Positions 6,354-13,589 of a DNA stretch of 13,589 nucleotides are shown in pieces (position 1 is the stretch's first letter; each line of letters begins with the position of its first letter). The translations under genes were made by a program, and so were the position numbers. This DNA is from Methanosarcinaceae archaeon (lineage in GTDB: Archaea > Halobacteriota > Methanosarcinia > Methanosarcinales > Methanosarcinaceae), in NCBI GenBank assembly GCA_028690255.1, contig JAQVBP010000042.1, positions 1 to 13,589 of the forward strand. Direction: 5' to 3'. Under the pieces are notes generated by a model. It saw only the letters and a program-made list of their open reading frames with translations. It ran no database searches and was not told the origin of the DNA.

Positions 6354-9087
6354 TTTTTATTGCAACTCCTCCTGGGGAAGCGAGCTCAGACCAGGGGTTC
6401 CAGTCAACAAACCTGGGCATAATAAGCGGGAGGTTATCGACGTTTCCTCCCCCTGGCTCATAAACCTCTTCACAGATTCCGTCTCCGTCAGAATCATTGT
6501 GGGTCTGGCTAAAACCTGTGCCATCAGGCGTTACCCAGAAATTGCCCCCAAGGTAGGGGCCACCTATTATATTGTTTCCGGCAATTTTTGTCGTATTCCA
6601 GAGGTTGCCGGGGCACGGACCTTCAAAATACGTGTTATCAGTATTGTTGAAGCAGTTGTTGCTGATTATGTTGTAAGCGGAATCATGCATATACATGCCG
6701 TGCAAAGAATTCCTGTTTACTGTGTTTCCGCTCAGTTCATTATTACTGGATGATTCGAGCCAGATTCCGTGTGTGTTATTCAGTAAAACATTATTGCTTA
6801 TATTACACTCATGAGTATTGTTGAGGTATATCCCTATGAGTCCGCCTTCTACCTTAAAGCCCCTGATCAACACTCTGTCGGCCCTGACATGAAAGACATG
6901 AGTTTTTGGATCGGCAGCCTTAACAATCGTATTATCCGGGATTCCGGAAAATGAAACCAGTGTCAGGTTTTTGTTCAAATTGACATTTTCTACATAAATC
7001 CCTGGATAAACCATAATAGTATCACCGGGATTTGCATTGTCCACGGCGTCCTGTATTGAAACATAATCAGCCCCAGGGCCATCGTCAACGGTGAGGGTTG
7101 CTGATACGCTTTTCGAGATCCATATTGGATTTGTATAGGCTCTATAAACCCTGTCGTTCCCGGAAGAATAAGCTTCAGCTCTCAGATAACCCGAAGCAGT
7201 AAGGTTCAAGGTTTTAAGTTGACAGTTTTGGGGATAGGCGTCAAAACTGTCAGAAAAAAGTACCCTTTCCGTCCCCCCGGTGGGGCCGTAGTAAAGAGTA
7301 TAACTAATTTCTTCGCCCAGGGCAGGGCATGACACTCCTGTAATGTTTATGGTAAGCTCTTTGTTTTCGCTAATATTCAGGGTGGTTCCGATTCCCTTTC
7401 CCTCAACCTCAAAGACAAGGACAGGGCCCTCGGTCAGAATGCTGTTCCCATTTCTTAAAGCCTCAAGCACCCCTTCTTTTGAAAATGGGGTGGAATAAAT
7501 ATAGGTCCTGACTTTTCCAAAAGCATTTTCCCAGCTAGTTTCGCCCAGAGCTTCTTTATGATTAAAATCTCCGTGAGCGTCATTTCCAGCCAGAATAAAA
7601 ATATTTCTTCCGCTTAACAGCAGGTTTTTCCACACTTCCAATCCCGTTTCCAATTCAGCCATGTTATCAGCCTCATTCCAGATTTCGAGGCCTGTAAGTG
7701 CCGAATTTTCAATGTCGGCCGGAGTCCAGAAGCCCCTGTTAAGAATAGAATTCGCACAATCAAAAGGATGAGCTGCATAACTAATCCCTTCAAGGTCACG
7801 GATATTTTCCATGACCTCGGCTGCATTGAAGGTAACGGCTCTGTCATCTATCCCATCCCCGTCGGTATCCGTATTTTTCTCATTTCCTCCAAACGGGTCC
7901 CCGTTTACCCCTTCTCCTTTTATCGGGCTTGAGATGTTATAGGCCAGCAAATGGATGTACTTTCCTTCTTCACTCACAACCGAGATTTCCTCTCCGGGGA
8001 TACAGAGAAATTCCGGATTAGAGTATTCTCTGCACTCTCTCGTTAAATAAATCCATTTTTCGGCTTCATTTCTTGAATCTGATCCGGAAGGATCGGAATC
8101 CAGATCAAAAGAATGGTCTGTTATTGTGACCCAGCTGAGGCCTATTTCTTTGCCCGCCAGAGCTGTTGCTTCAATCGGAGCTCCCGATTCAACCAGGCTA
8201 TCGGTATAACTTGAGTGGTAGTGAGTATCTCCAGCATGCCAGTTCCGGATGGAAGGTAAAAAATAGTCGCTTAATTCAATCCTTAAATTATCATGTGCAT
8301 CTCCGTCTGGATCGAAGAGCCCCCCGTTTTCTTCAAATTTGATATGAAGGTAAACTTTTCCGTTTATATCCTTTAAATTGTAAGGATTTCCGTTTCTGTC
8401 CGTCCCGGAAATGGGAAGGGAAATTAAATCATACCAGTCCCCATATTCATAAAGGTTGTACAGTTTATTTTCCACGGTTATATCGTATTGTTTTTCGAGG
8501 AGCAAACGGTCGTCAGCATCATTTTCTGCCCCATCTCTGTCGATATCCAGATACACTTTCACGGAATCCAGGTCATAATCAAAATAATTTGCATCTACAA
8601 TGCATAATAATATGGATATGTCCTTTTCACCGGGACTTACGCGCCAGGAAGCATCGGAAAACACGTCTTTGTTCTGGGTATTAACATATAATACAATCTC
8701 TTTTCCTGCTTTAACGTCATACCCGATTCCCCTGTTGTCGTATTCGATTGTGGATTTCTTGTTGGAATATTTAGCATAGACTTTGTACCTGTCTGGTTCA
8801 ATAGAAACGTCAAAGGCTTCACTTTCTTCTATCGTTTTCTCCCAGCAGACTTCTTCATTGTCAAAATCAACGATTCTTATGTGGACCGGGAAGAACTCCG
8901 ATATTTCGGATCCGGCTGAACTTTGAACTAAATTGTCCCCGAAACCCACGAATTTTAAAGTGATTGTCCCGTTTAAACTTTCTTCAATTGAGTTTGTTTC
9001 TTCAATTGAGTTTGCAGAGGACACCGGTAAAATACTGAACAAAATTATTAACGAGATTGAAAATATGAATAATTTATCGCCTTTCAT
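6235..9087 (-). CDS. Secreted CehA-type PHP metallohydrolase fused to a NosD-like beta-helix
   Basis: This 950-residue exported protein of unknown substrate has an N-terminal signal peptide (about 1-25: MKGDK, then a hydrophobic core ending VSSA). Residues about 40-275 are a beta-rich region of no recognised family. A PHP-type metal-dependent hydrolase domain follows (about 283-560), with GDTHYHSS (H289, H291), TITDHS (H325), PGEEIS (E366), YIHL (H379), AAHPFD (H440) and GNDAHG (D503, H505), as in CehA/McbA-like phosphoesterase-fold enzymes. A DTDGDGIDD calcium-type loop (407-415) sits inside it. From about 667 a right-handed beta-helix starts (SIQDAVDNANPGDTI) with NosD/CASH rungs, then DSDGDGIC (865-872) and a C-terminal helical module (about 912-950). 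Many NNT/NNS sequons suggest glycosylation. A strong GGGAGG site (9096-9101) precedes the ATG. It lies 51 bases downstream of the small membrane-protein gene and may be co-transcribed with it. The metal centre looks complete, so it is probably an active enzyme. Confidence 0.82.
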   Translation of the reverse strand: MKGDKLFIFSISLIILFSILPVSSANSIEETNSIEESLNGTITLKFVGFGDNLVQSSAGSEISEFFPVHIRIVDFDNEEVCWEKTIEESEAFDVSIEPDRYKVYAKYSNKKSTIEYDNRGIGYDVKAGKEIVLYVNTQNKDVFSDASWRVSPGEKDISILLCIVDANYFDYDLDSVKVYLDIDRDGAENDADDRLLLEKQYDITVENKLYNLYEYGDWYDLISLPISGTDRNGNPYNLKDINGKVYLHIKFEENGGLFDPDGDAHDNLRIELSDYFLPSIRNWHAGDTHYHSSYTDSLVESGAPIEATALAGKEIGLSWVTITDHSFDLDSDPSGSDSRNEAEKWIYLTRECREYSNPEFLCIPGEEISVVSEEGKYIHLLAYNISSPIKGEGVNGDPFGGNEKNTDTDGDGIDDRAVTFNAAEVMENIRDLEGISYAAHPFDCANSILNRGFWTPADIENSALTGLEIWNEADNMAELETGLEVWKNLLLSGRNIFILAGNDAHGDFNHKEALGETSWENAFGKVRTYIYSTPFSKEGVLEALRNGNSILTEGPVLVFEVEGKGIGTTLNISENKELTINITGVSCPALGEEISYTLYYGPTGGTERVLFSDSFDAYPQNCQLKTLNLTASGYLRAEAYSSGNDRVYRAYTNPIWISKSVSATLTVDDGPGADYVSIQDAVDNANPGDTIMVYPGIYVENVNLNKNLTLVSFSGIPDNTIVKAADPKTHVFHVRADRVLIRGFKVEGGLIGIYLNNTHECNISNNVLLNNTHGIWLESSSNNELSGNTVNRNSLHGMYMHDSAYNIISNNCFNNTDNTYFEGPCPGNLWNTTKIAGNNIIGGPYLGGNFWVTPDGTGFSQTHNDSDGDGICEEVYEPGGGNVDNLPLIMPRFVDWNPWSELASPGGVAIKTAELQEAVYCWLNNESAPGTAAEISTERLQEVISLWLES

Positions 9088-9138
9088 ATAACGTTCCTCC
9101 CAGAATCCCTATTATTAACCACAGGATCCCATTTGCAA

Positions 9139-9387
9139 TCAGACCTTCATACCCCCGGTGCAGGTTCCTGACATACCCATCGCCGGGTCGTAATAACTTT
9201 TAAATGCCAGCCAGGAATTAAGTTTACTGTAAGTGATGGTAGGAGGCGCAACAAGCACAAAAACCAGTTTTGTCAGGACTCCTCCCATCCCCTGCTCCCC
9301 TGAAGCCCAGGCCAGAGGTACGCCTATCAATGGGCCAAGAATTGAGTATACTGTCGATATAATCGCAGCTTTAATTTTAATATCCAT
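9139..9387 (-). CDS. Small two-TM membrane protein of unknown function
   Basis: I do not recognise the family. The 82 residues contain two hydrophobic segments, about 6-27 (AAIISTVYSILGPLIGVPLAW) is the first and about 35-53 (GVLTKLVFVLVAPPTITY) the second, joined by a short Gly-rich loop, with a Gly/Met-rich tail containing one Cys (SGTCTGGMKV). A good ribosome site (CCGGAG) lies about ten bases before the ATG, and TATA-like AT-rich boxes lie upstream (CCTATAAA on the - strand at 9471-9464). These support a real gene despite the short length. It lies between the two large secreted proteins on the same strand, 51 bases before the PHP/beta-helix gene, so a role in their export, anchoring or membrane context is possible but unproven. 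Confidence 0.62.
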   Translation of the reverse strand: MDIKIKAAIISTVYSILGPLIGVPLAWASGEQGMGGVLTKLVFVLVAPPTITYSKLNSWLAFKSYYDPAMGMSGTCTGGMKV

Positions 9388-9596
9388 ATGAACTCCGGAT
9401 TCTGGTGCACTTTTTGTATGAGCTCTTTCTCACATAATTAAAAAAGAAATAATGTAATCTTTGTTTATAGGTTTTTGTATCTGTTAATTTTGTCTGATAG
9501 ACGGGGCAGTTCCGGGTGGGCAAAAAACAGGAAAAAATGCTCCTAAGAAGCCCTTCCGGGAATTTGTAGAATAATATCCACAGTCTGGCAGGGAAG

Positions 9597-9650
9597 CAAA
9601 AAATTAAAAAAAGGATGAAAATACGGAGCTGGAACCTTTACAGAGTTCCA
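9597..9650 (-). terminator. Hairpin plus T-tract terminator of the large beta-helix gene
   Basis: Just past the stop codon the - strand reads TGGAAC...GTTCCA (9650-9630; 6 bp stem, 9-base loop), then a T7 run and a T6 run between about 9613 and 9597. The rest of 9388-9596 holds only promoter-like AT-rich sequence for the small gene. Confidence 0.6.
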
Positions 9651-9651
9651 T

Positions 9652-9772
9652 CCTCAACTTTCAAGCCACATGGTAATTACTTCCTGTAATCTTTCCGTAC
9701 TGATTTCGGCTGCTGTTCCGGGGACGGATTCGTTATTCAGCCAGCAGTAGACGGCTTCCTGGAGTTCCGCAG
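9652..9772 (-). repeat. 3'-end repeat, copy 2 (shared with 6233-6353)
   Basis: The partner of the repeat at 6233-6353, encoding the C-terminal module of the large beta-helix protein. Same orientation, offset 3419 bp. Confidence 0.85.
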
Positions 9773-12700
9773 TTATAATATGGACGCCCCCTTCCGAATC
9801 AGGGTTGTCCCAGAGGTTCCAGTCAACCCCTTCAGCGGAACTGACATTTATATAATAGGTTCCGGAGCTCAAATTCCAGCCATAGGCATTGCTCACATTC
9901 AGGGCAACCGTATAGTTCCCTGCAGCCTCATAGCTGTGTACGGGGTTCTGTGCCGTGGAGTTTGTTCCGTCTCCGAAATCCCAGGTCCAGGAAACCGGAT
10001 AGCCTGTCGAACTGTCGGTGAACCGGACGAATAACGGGGCTGTTCCGTTTGTGACACTGGAAGTAAAATTGGCAACTGGGGCGGGAATGTCCTGAGGAAT
10101 GGCAAGCGGCAAATAATCGAAGTTTCCTTTCCCAAGGTCGCTGCTCCCGTCACATATCCCGTCCTTATCGGAGTCCTCGTTGGTCTGGCTGAAGCCCGTT
10201 CCGTCCGGTTTTGCCCAGAAGTTTCCTCCAAGGCAGGGGCCACCTGCAATGTTCAGGCCGGCAGTCTTGGTTGAGTTCCAGATGTTGCCTGAATTTGTGC
10301 CATAGAAATAAACGTTTTTAGAGTTGTTGAAGTAATTGTTATAAAACAGGTTGTTGCTGGAATAATCCAGATAAAGACTGTAATCGTTGTTCGAATTCAA
10401 ACTGTTATTACTCAGCATGACGCCTTTGCAGGATTTAAGATAGACCCCTTTGTAGCTGTTCGAATTTATGGTATTATTGCTCAGCGTGACACCATTGCAG
10501 GATTTCAGATAGGTGCCATATTTGTTGAAGGAAAATTCGTTCCCGCTCAATGCGTTATAATCGCATTGAGTATTCAGGAAGATGCCGTCATTTTCGTTGG
10601 AACTTGCTTCGTTATTATTAATTGTGTTTTCACTGGATTGTTCCAGATTGATGCCGTGCCCGTTTGAATTTGCCTGGTTGTTGTTAAGGGCGTTCCCGTT
10701 GGAATGGTCCAGGTAGATCCCGTAGTCATAGTAGGTATTGTCATTTTTATTCAAATTTGCCTGGTTATTGGTCAGGTTGTTCCCGTCGGAATAGTCCAGG
10801 TAGATTCCATAATCATTGTTGGAATTTGCCCGGTTGCCTTCCAGCCGGTTGTTTCCGGAACGCGAGAGGTAAATCCCGCACTCGTCGTTTGAACTTACCA
10901 GATTATTTTCCGCATTTGAGTTTCGAGTGTGGATAAAAGTGATTCCTGCAGCGTTTTTTCTAAGGTCCAGGTCTTTTACCGAGATATTTGTGCAGTTGAT
11001 GCAGTAAACGGTCCCTGCATTTGAGGGGGCATCAAGCGTAGAATCCGAAACGCTTACAAGATAATAGATCGGTTTTCCATCAACGAGATTGCTCGTATCA
11101 ATATCCTGATTATATTCTCCATAATCCGGATAGGAACTGCCGGCAATTCCAAAATTAAAGTGATTTCCAGATATATTGTTATTTCTCAGTGTATTGCGGA
11201 CGCAATATCCGCTATAGGTTTCCAGATAGAGCCCATAAAAGTCGTTGGAACTTACAGTGTTATTGCACAGGGAGTTCTTACTGGAATCCCTCAGATAGAT
11301 ACCTATTTCATCGTTTGAATTCGCAGTATTGTTGTTCAGCGTATTGCAGTCACTGTGATAATTCAACAGTATGCCGTTTTCATTGTTTGAATTTGCGCTG
11401 TTGCCGGTCAGAATATTGTAACTGCTCTCGGAATCCAGGTGTATGCCGTCTTCACCATTCGAATTAGCACTGTTATTATTCAGGATATTATGGCTGCAGT
11501 TGCCCAGAGATATGCCGTAATCAGCCGAAGAATCTTCCTTGCTGTTGTTTGAAGCTGTGTTGTTGTTCAGGCTGTTATAGTCACTTGAACAAAACAAATG
11601 GATGCCCCTGTAATTGTTTGAATTTGCAATATTATTGTTCAGTATGTTCCTGCCTGAAGCTTCCAGATAAATGCCATAATCCTCATTGCCACACGCAGAA
11701 TTGTTTTCGATTGTTGAGTTCCGGGTATAGACAAGCATGATTCCAGCAGAGTTTTTTGTTAGATTCAGGTCTTTTATCGAGATATTTTCACAGTTGATGC
11801 AGTATACAGTCCCTGCATCGGATACCGAATCAACGATAATGTCCGAAACATTCAGAAGATAATAGATCGGTTTTCCGCCGACAAGATTGCTCGTGCCGAT
11901 ATCGTGGTCATATTCCGTATACTCCCCACCGTGGTCCTTATAGGCCCTTATAATTCCAAAATTAAATTTATTGCCGAACATAACGTTATTGTTCAGTGTG
12001 TTATGGGTAGATGCGACCATACGGATGCCATACTTGCCGTTAAAATTCGCATTGTTGTCGATAAGGGTGATGTAATCGGCCCCCTCCAGTTTGATTCCAC
12101 TCCCCCTGTTAAAAGCCGCACTGTTGTTGTCAAGCTTATTATAATCAGAATTAAACAGATAGACCCCTTCCCCTACATTTGAACTTGCTGAGTTATTGCG
12201 AATTGTATTGTTTTCGGAAAGGTGCAGTTCGATGCCGTCCCCCGTATTTGAGCACTCTACGTTATCCAGAAGCCTGTTATCGTTTGATTTATACAGGCTA
12301 ATACCTTGCAGCCGGGCATTCGAATTTACCTTGTTGTTCCTCAGCGTATTCCCGTCGGAAGAATACAGACGAAGTCCTTCCCCGTAGTTTGAACTTACAG
12401 TGTTATTGTTGAGGATGTTATAATTACTGGAATCTTTAAGGTAGATACCATTATCGCAGTTAGAATTTACAAGGTTATCATTCAGGGTATTCTTGCTGGA
12501 GTTATAGATATAGACTCCATAGTAGGTGTTCGAGCTTGCCTGGTTATTGCTCAGGCTGTTATCTCCGGAAGCTTCCAGATAGATACCAATGGAGTTTGAA
12601 CTTGCGATGTTATTGATTAGTACGTTCCCGCTGGAGGAATACAGGGAAATGCCATAGTAGTTGCCCGACAGGTCGTTGTTTTCGATAGTGCAGTCCTCAA

Positions 12701-13082
12701 CGCCGTGAAGATAAATCCCATTTTTATAATTCCCATAAGATCCGGTAGCCCCGCTTACGGTAAAGCCACCGATGGATACGGAATCTGCTGTAACATTGAA
12801 AACGTGGTCCGAAGAAGTCAGGGCCCGTATAAAGGTTTCGGCAGGCCCGCTTTCGGAGCGGATTGTCAGACTTTTGTAAACATCAAGGTTTTCATAATAG
12901 GTCCCCTCCTTTACAATAATCGTATCTCCGGGAGCCGAGCCGTTTATGGCGACCTGGATAGATTCGCCGGGATTGACATAGATCTCCAGTGCAGTTGCCG
13001 TCCCCGAACTTAAAAGCAGAATTACAAAGACTGCCAGAAAACAGAATAGGCCCGTATTGTTTATATTTTTCAACCTGATCAC
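9654..13082 (-). CDS. Giant secreted NosD/CASH beta-helix surface protein with PKD domain
   Basis: This 1142-residue exported protein starts with a signal peptide (about 1-31, ending GTATA). A right-handed beta-helix follows from about 33 to 990. It opens with the usual SIQVAINGSAPGDTIIVKEGTYYEN entry and continues as about 25 Asn-rich rungs of roughly 23 residues of the form GIYLxxSxxNxLxxN. Two longer, mutually similar blocks interrupt it (371-461 and 640-727), each with GKPIYYL and a CINC motif. Next come DSDKDGIC (970-977), a PKD domain (about 1002-1081, with SWTWDFGDG and NYTVALNVS) and the helical C-terminal module (1104-1142). It has no PGF-CTERM-like tail and no C-terminal TM segment. 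The start is GTG at 13082: an in-frame TAG lies two codons upstream, and no ATG gives a full signal peptide. Such proteins are thought to bind or process sugars at the cell surface, but no catalytic residues can be assigned here. Name-based annotation as copper-binding NosD would be misleading. Confidence 0.88.
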   Translation of the reverse strand: MIRLKNINNTGLFCFLAVFVILLLSSGTATALEIYVNPGESIQVAINGSAPGDTIIVKEGTYYENLDVYKSLTIRSESGPAETFIRALTSSDHVFNVTADSVSIGGFTVSGATGSYGNYKNGIYLHGVEDCTIENNDLSGNYYGISLYSSSGNVLINNIASSNSIGIYLEASGDNSLSNNQASSNTYYGVYIYNSSKNTLNDNLVNSNCDNGIYLKDSSNYNILNNNTVSSNYGEGLRLYSSDGNTLRNNKVNSNARLQGISLYKSNDNRLLDNVECSNTGDGIELHLSENNTIRNNSASSNVGEGVYLFNSDYNKLDNNSAAFNRGSGIKLEGADYITLIDNNANFNGKYGIRMVASTHNTLNNNVMFGNKFNFGIIRAYKDHGGEYTEYDHDIGTSNLVGGKPIYYLLNVSDIIVDSVSDAGTVYCINCENISIKDLNLTKNSAGIMLVYTRNSTIENNSACGNEDYGIYLEASGRNILNNNIANSNNYRGIHLFCSSDYNSLNNNTASNNSKEDSSADYGISLGNCSHNILNNNSANSNGEDGIHLDSESSYNILTGNSANSNNENGILLNYHSDCNTLNNNTANSNDEIGIYLRDSSKNSLCNNTVSSNDFYGLYLETYSGYCVRNTLRNNNISGNHFNFGIAGSSYPDYGEYNQDIDTSNLVDGKPIYYLVSVSDSTLDAPSNAGTVYCINCTNISVKDLDLRKNAAGITFIHTRNSNAENNLVSSNDECGIYLSRSGNNRLEGNRANSNNDYGIYLDYSDGNNLTNNQANLNKNDNTYYDYGIYLDHSNGNALNNNQANSNGHGINLEQSSENTINNNEASSNENDGIFLNTQCDYNALSGNEFSFNKYGTYLKSCNGVTLSNNTINSNSYKGVYLKSCKGVMLSNNSLNSNNDYSLYLDYSSNNLFYNNYFNNSKNVYFYGTNSGNIWNSTKTAGLNIAGGPCLGGNFWAKPDGTGFSQTNEDSDKDGICDGSSDLGKGNFDYLPLAIPQDIPAPVANFTSSVTNGTAPLFVRFTDSSTGYPVSWTWDFGDGTNSTAQNPVHSYEAAGNYTVALNVSNAYGWNLSSGTYYINVSSAEGVDWNLWDNPDSEGGVHIITAELQEAVYCWLNNESVPGTAAEISTERLQEVITMWLES
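10902..11165 (-). repeat. Internal duplicated block 2 of the beta-helix protein (residues 640-727)
   Basis: It encodes FNFGI...GEYNQDIDTSNLVDGKPIYYL...AGTVYCINCTNISVKDLDL and matches block 1 (371-461) with many identical residues in the same order, offset by about 269 residues. Confidence 0.8.
11700..11972 (-). repeat. Internal duplicated block 1 of the beta-helix protein (residues 371-461)
   Basis: It encodes FNFGI...GEYTEYDHDIGTSNLVGGKPIYYL...AGTVYCINCENISIKDLNL. Together with block 2 it marks an internal duplication of block plus following rungs. Confidence 0.8.
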
Positions 13083-13127
13083 TCTCTATGGATTAACTTT
13101 AAGTATTACGATCAAACATATTAAAAA

Positions 13128-13138
13128 TAATATATAAC
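13128..13138 (-). promoter_or_regulatory. TATA box of the large beta-helix gene
   Basis: The - strand reads TTATATATTAT in this interval, about 46-56 bases upstream of the GTG start. Transcription would begin near 13105, giving a leader of about 20 bases. No strong Shine-Dalgarno site is seen before the GTG. Confidence 0.5.
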
Positions 13139-13140
13139 TA

Positions 13141-13202
13141 TCTGGAAAATAGTTATTAGTTTTTTAAAATTAAATGATTGTCTCTTTGAATGATTTTCCA
13201 GA
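13141..13202. repeat. 10-bp inverted repeat upstream of the beta-helix gene promoter
   Basis: TCTGGAAAAT (13141-13150) and ATTTTCCAGA (13193-13202) are perfect inverted copies 42 bases apart, just upstream of the TATA box on the - strand. A third ATTTTCC follows at about 13215-13221. It may be a regulator site or chance in AT-rich DNA. The stretch 13203-13390 holds no gene or signal I can support. Confidence 0.35.
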
Positions 13203-13392
13203 ATCTGAAAGGGATATTTTCCAAAAAGTACTTGATTTTTTTGATTTGAACACAATTACCTAATGGCAAATAATTAAAAATCAACCAAAGAAATGTCATA
13301 CAGTTAAGGTGGGCAGCCGTATTAATTGATTTGTAATGTAGTGGGCTGAAAAGAAAAGTGAATGATTTATAAGGACTGGAAGCCAGAAAAAA

Positions 13393-13494
13393 CTCAAAAA
13401 CGGTAAAAACCCAAAAACGGTAAAAACCCAAAAACGGTAAAAACCCAAAAACGGTAAAAACTCAAAAACGGTAAAAACCCAAAAACGGTAAAAA
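13393..13494. repeat. Six tandem copies of a 17-bp repeat
   Basis: The unit CCCAAAAACGGTAAAAA occurs six times head to tail without spacers. Copies 1 and 5 have T in place of the middle C (CTC); otherwise the copies are identical. On the - strand each unit carries two T5 runs, giving twelve in all, directly after the hairpin terminator of the - strand gene at the window's right edge. Confidence 0.95.
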
Positions 13495-13510
13495 CCAATA
13501 AAGAAGGCCG

Positions 13511-13531
13511 GAAAAGTGAGAAAAGCTCACT
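13511..13531 (-). terminator. Hairpin terminator of the right-edge gene
   Basis: AGTGAG (13515-13520) and CTCACT (13526-13531) form a 6 bp stem with a 5-base loop overlapping the stop codon. On the - strand the stem is followed by TTTT and then, a little later, by the T-rich 17 bp repeat array. Confidence 0.55.
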
Positions 13532-13589
13532 CTTCCTGCTCGTTTGCAATTGTTACAAGTTCATTTACGCAGGCCACGGCCATGGGGGT
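13527..13589 (-). CDS. 3' end of an unidentified gene (partial)
   Basis: Only the last 20 codons and the TGA are present, reading TPMAVACVNELVTIANEQEE. The open frame runs to the window edge, and a hairpin terminator follows the stop, so it is probably a real gene. The fragment is too short to assign to a family with any confidence. Confidence 0.55.
   Translation of the reverse strand, partial: TPMAVACVNELVTIANEQEE

Noticed and set aside
11189..11467. Cys/Ser/Tyr-rich + strand open frame opposite the beta-helix gene
   Set aside because: Its repeated composition is the mirror of the Asn-rich rungs on the - strand; no start signals.
9654..13082. Reading the giant beta-helix protein as a copper-loading NosD for nitrous oxide reductase
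   Set aside because: No nos genes are nearby, the similarity is to the general beta-helix rung pattern, and the PKD domain and C-terminal module point to a surface protein.
13156..13431. 91-residue open frame on the - strand in the AT-rich right region
   Set aside because: It starts inside the 17 bp repeat array, is Phe/Leu/Ile-rich as expected from AT-rich DNA, lacks a ribosome site and overlaps the control region of the giant surface gene.
13393..13494. Possible CRISPR array
   Set aside because: The 17 bp units are directly adjacent with no spacers between them and no cas genes are present.

Overview
The window looks like chromosomal DNA from a methanogenic archaeon of the Methanosarcina type. 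The evidence is very large Asn-rich parallel beta-helix (NosD/CASH) surface proteins, a PKD domain, lipoprotein thioredoxin plus CcdA, archaeal TATA-like promoters with little or no Shine-Dalgarno sequence, T-tract terminators, and an IS200/IS605-type TnpB tail of the kind common in Methanosarcina. I infer the genus from gene style; no marker gene is present.

Left part (1-2900, mostly + strand): the 3' end of a tnpB-like gene with an apparent frame break, ending in a perfect hairpin. A roughly 225 bp intergenic region follows with two TTTCC/GGAAA palindromes and a TATA box. Then come natA-like and natB-like genes of an ABC-2 exporter with ATGA-overlapping ends. Both exporter proteins carry low-complexity inserts.

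Middle (2970-6240): adenine deaminase (ade, - strand) converges on the exporter operon and carries an odd Cys-every-fourth-residue linker. A roughly 270 bp divergent intergenic region separates it from an extracytoplasmic thioredoxin lipoprotein and a CcdA-type membrane thiol transporter, which probably form a two-gene operon supplying reducing power to the outside of the membrane.

Right part (6235-13082, - strand): three genes in a row, read right to left. First is an 1142-residue secreted beta-helix protein with a PKD domain, then an 82-residue two-TM membrane protein, then a 950-residue secreted protein fusing a CehA-type PHP metallohydrolase to a short beta-helix. The two big proteins end in an almost identical module made of two LQE(A/V)(V/I)..WL helices 25 residues apart, and their 3' ends are about 92% identical in DNA over about 120 bp. 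This shared C-terminal module, with a small membrane protein encoded between its two carriers, is the best candidate here for a poorly described surface-attachment or sorting system.

Right end (13083-13589): an AT-rich region of about 440 bp with the beta-helix gene's TATA box, a 10 bp inverted repeat, six perfect tandem copies of a 17 bp repeat, a hairpin terminator, and the last 20 codons of an unidentified - strand gene.
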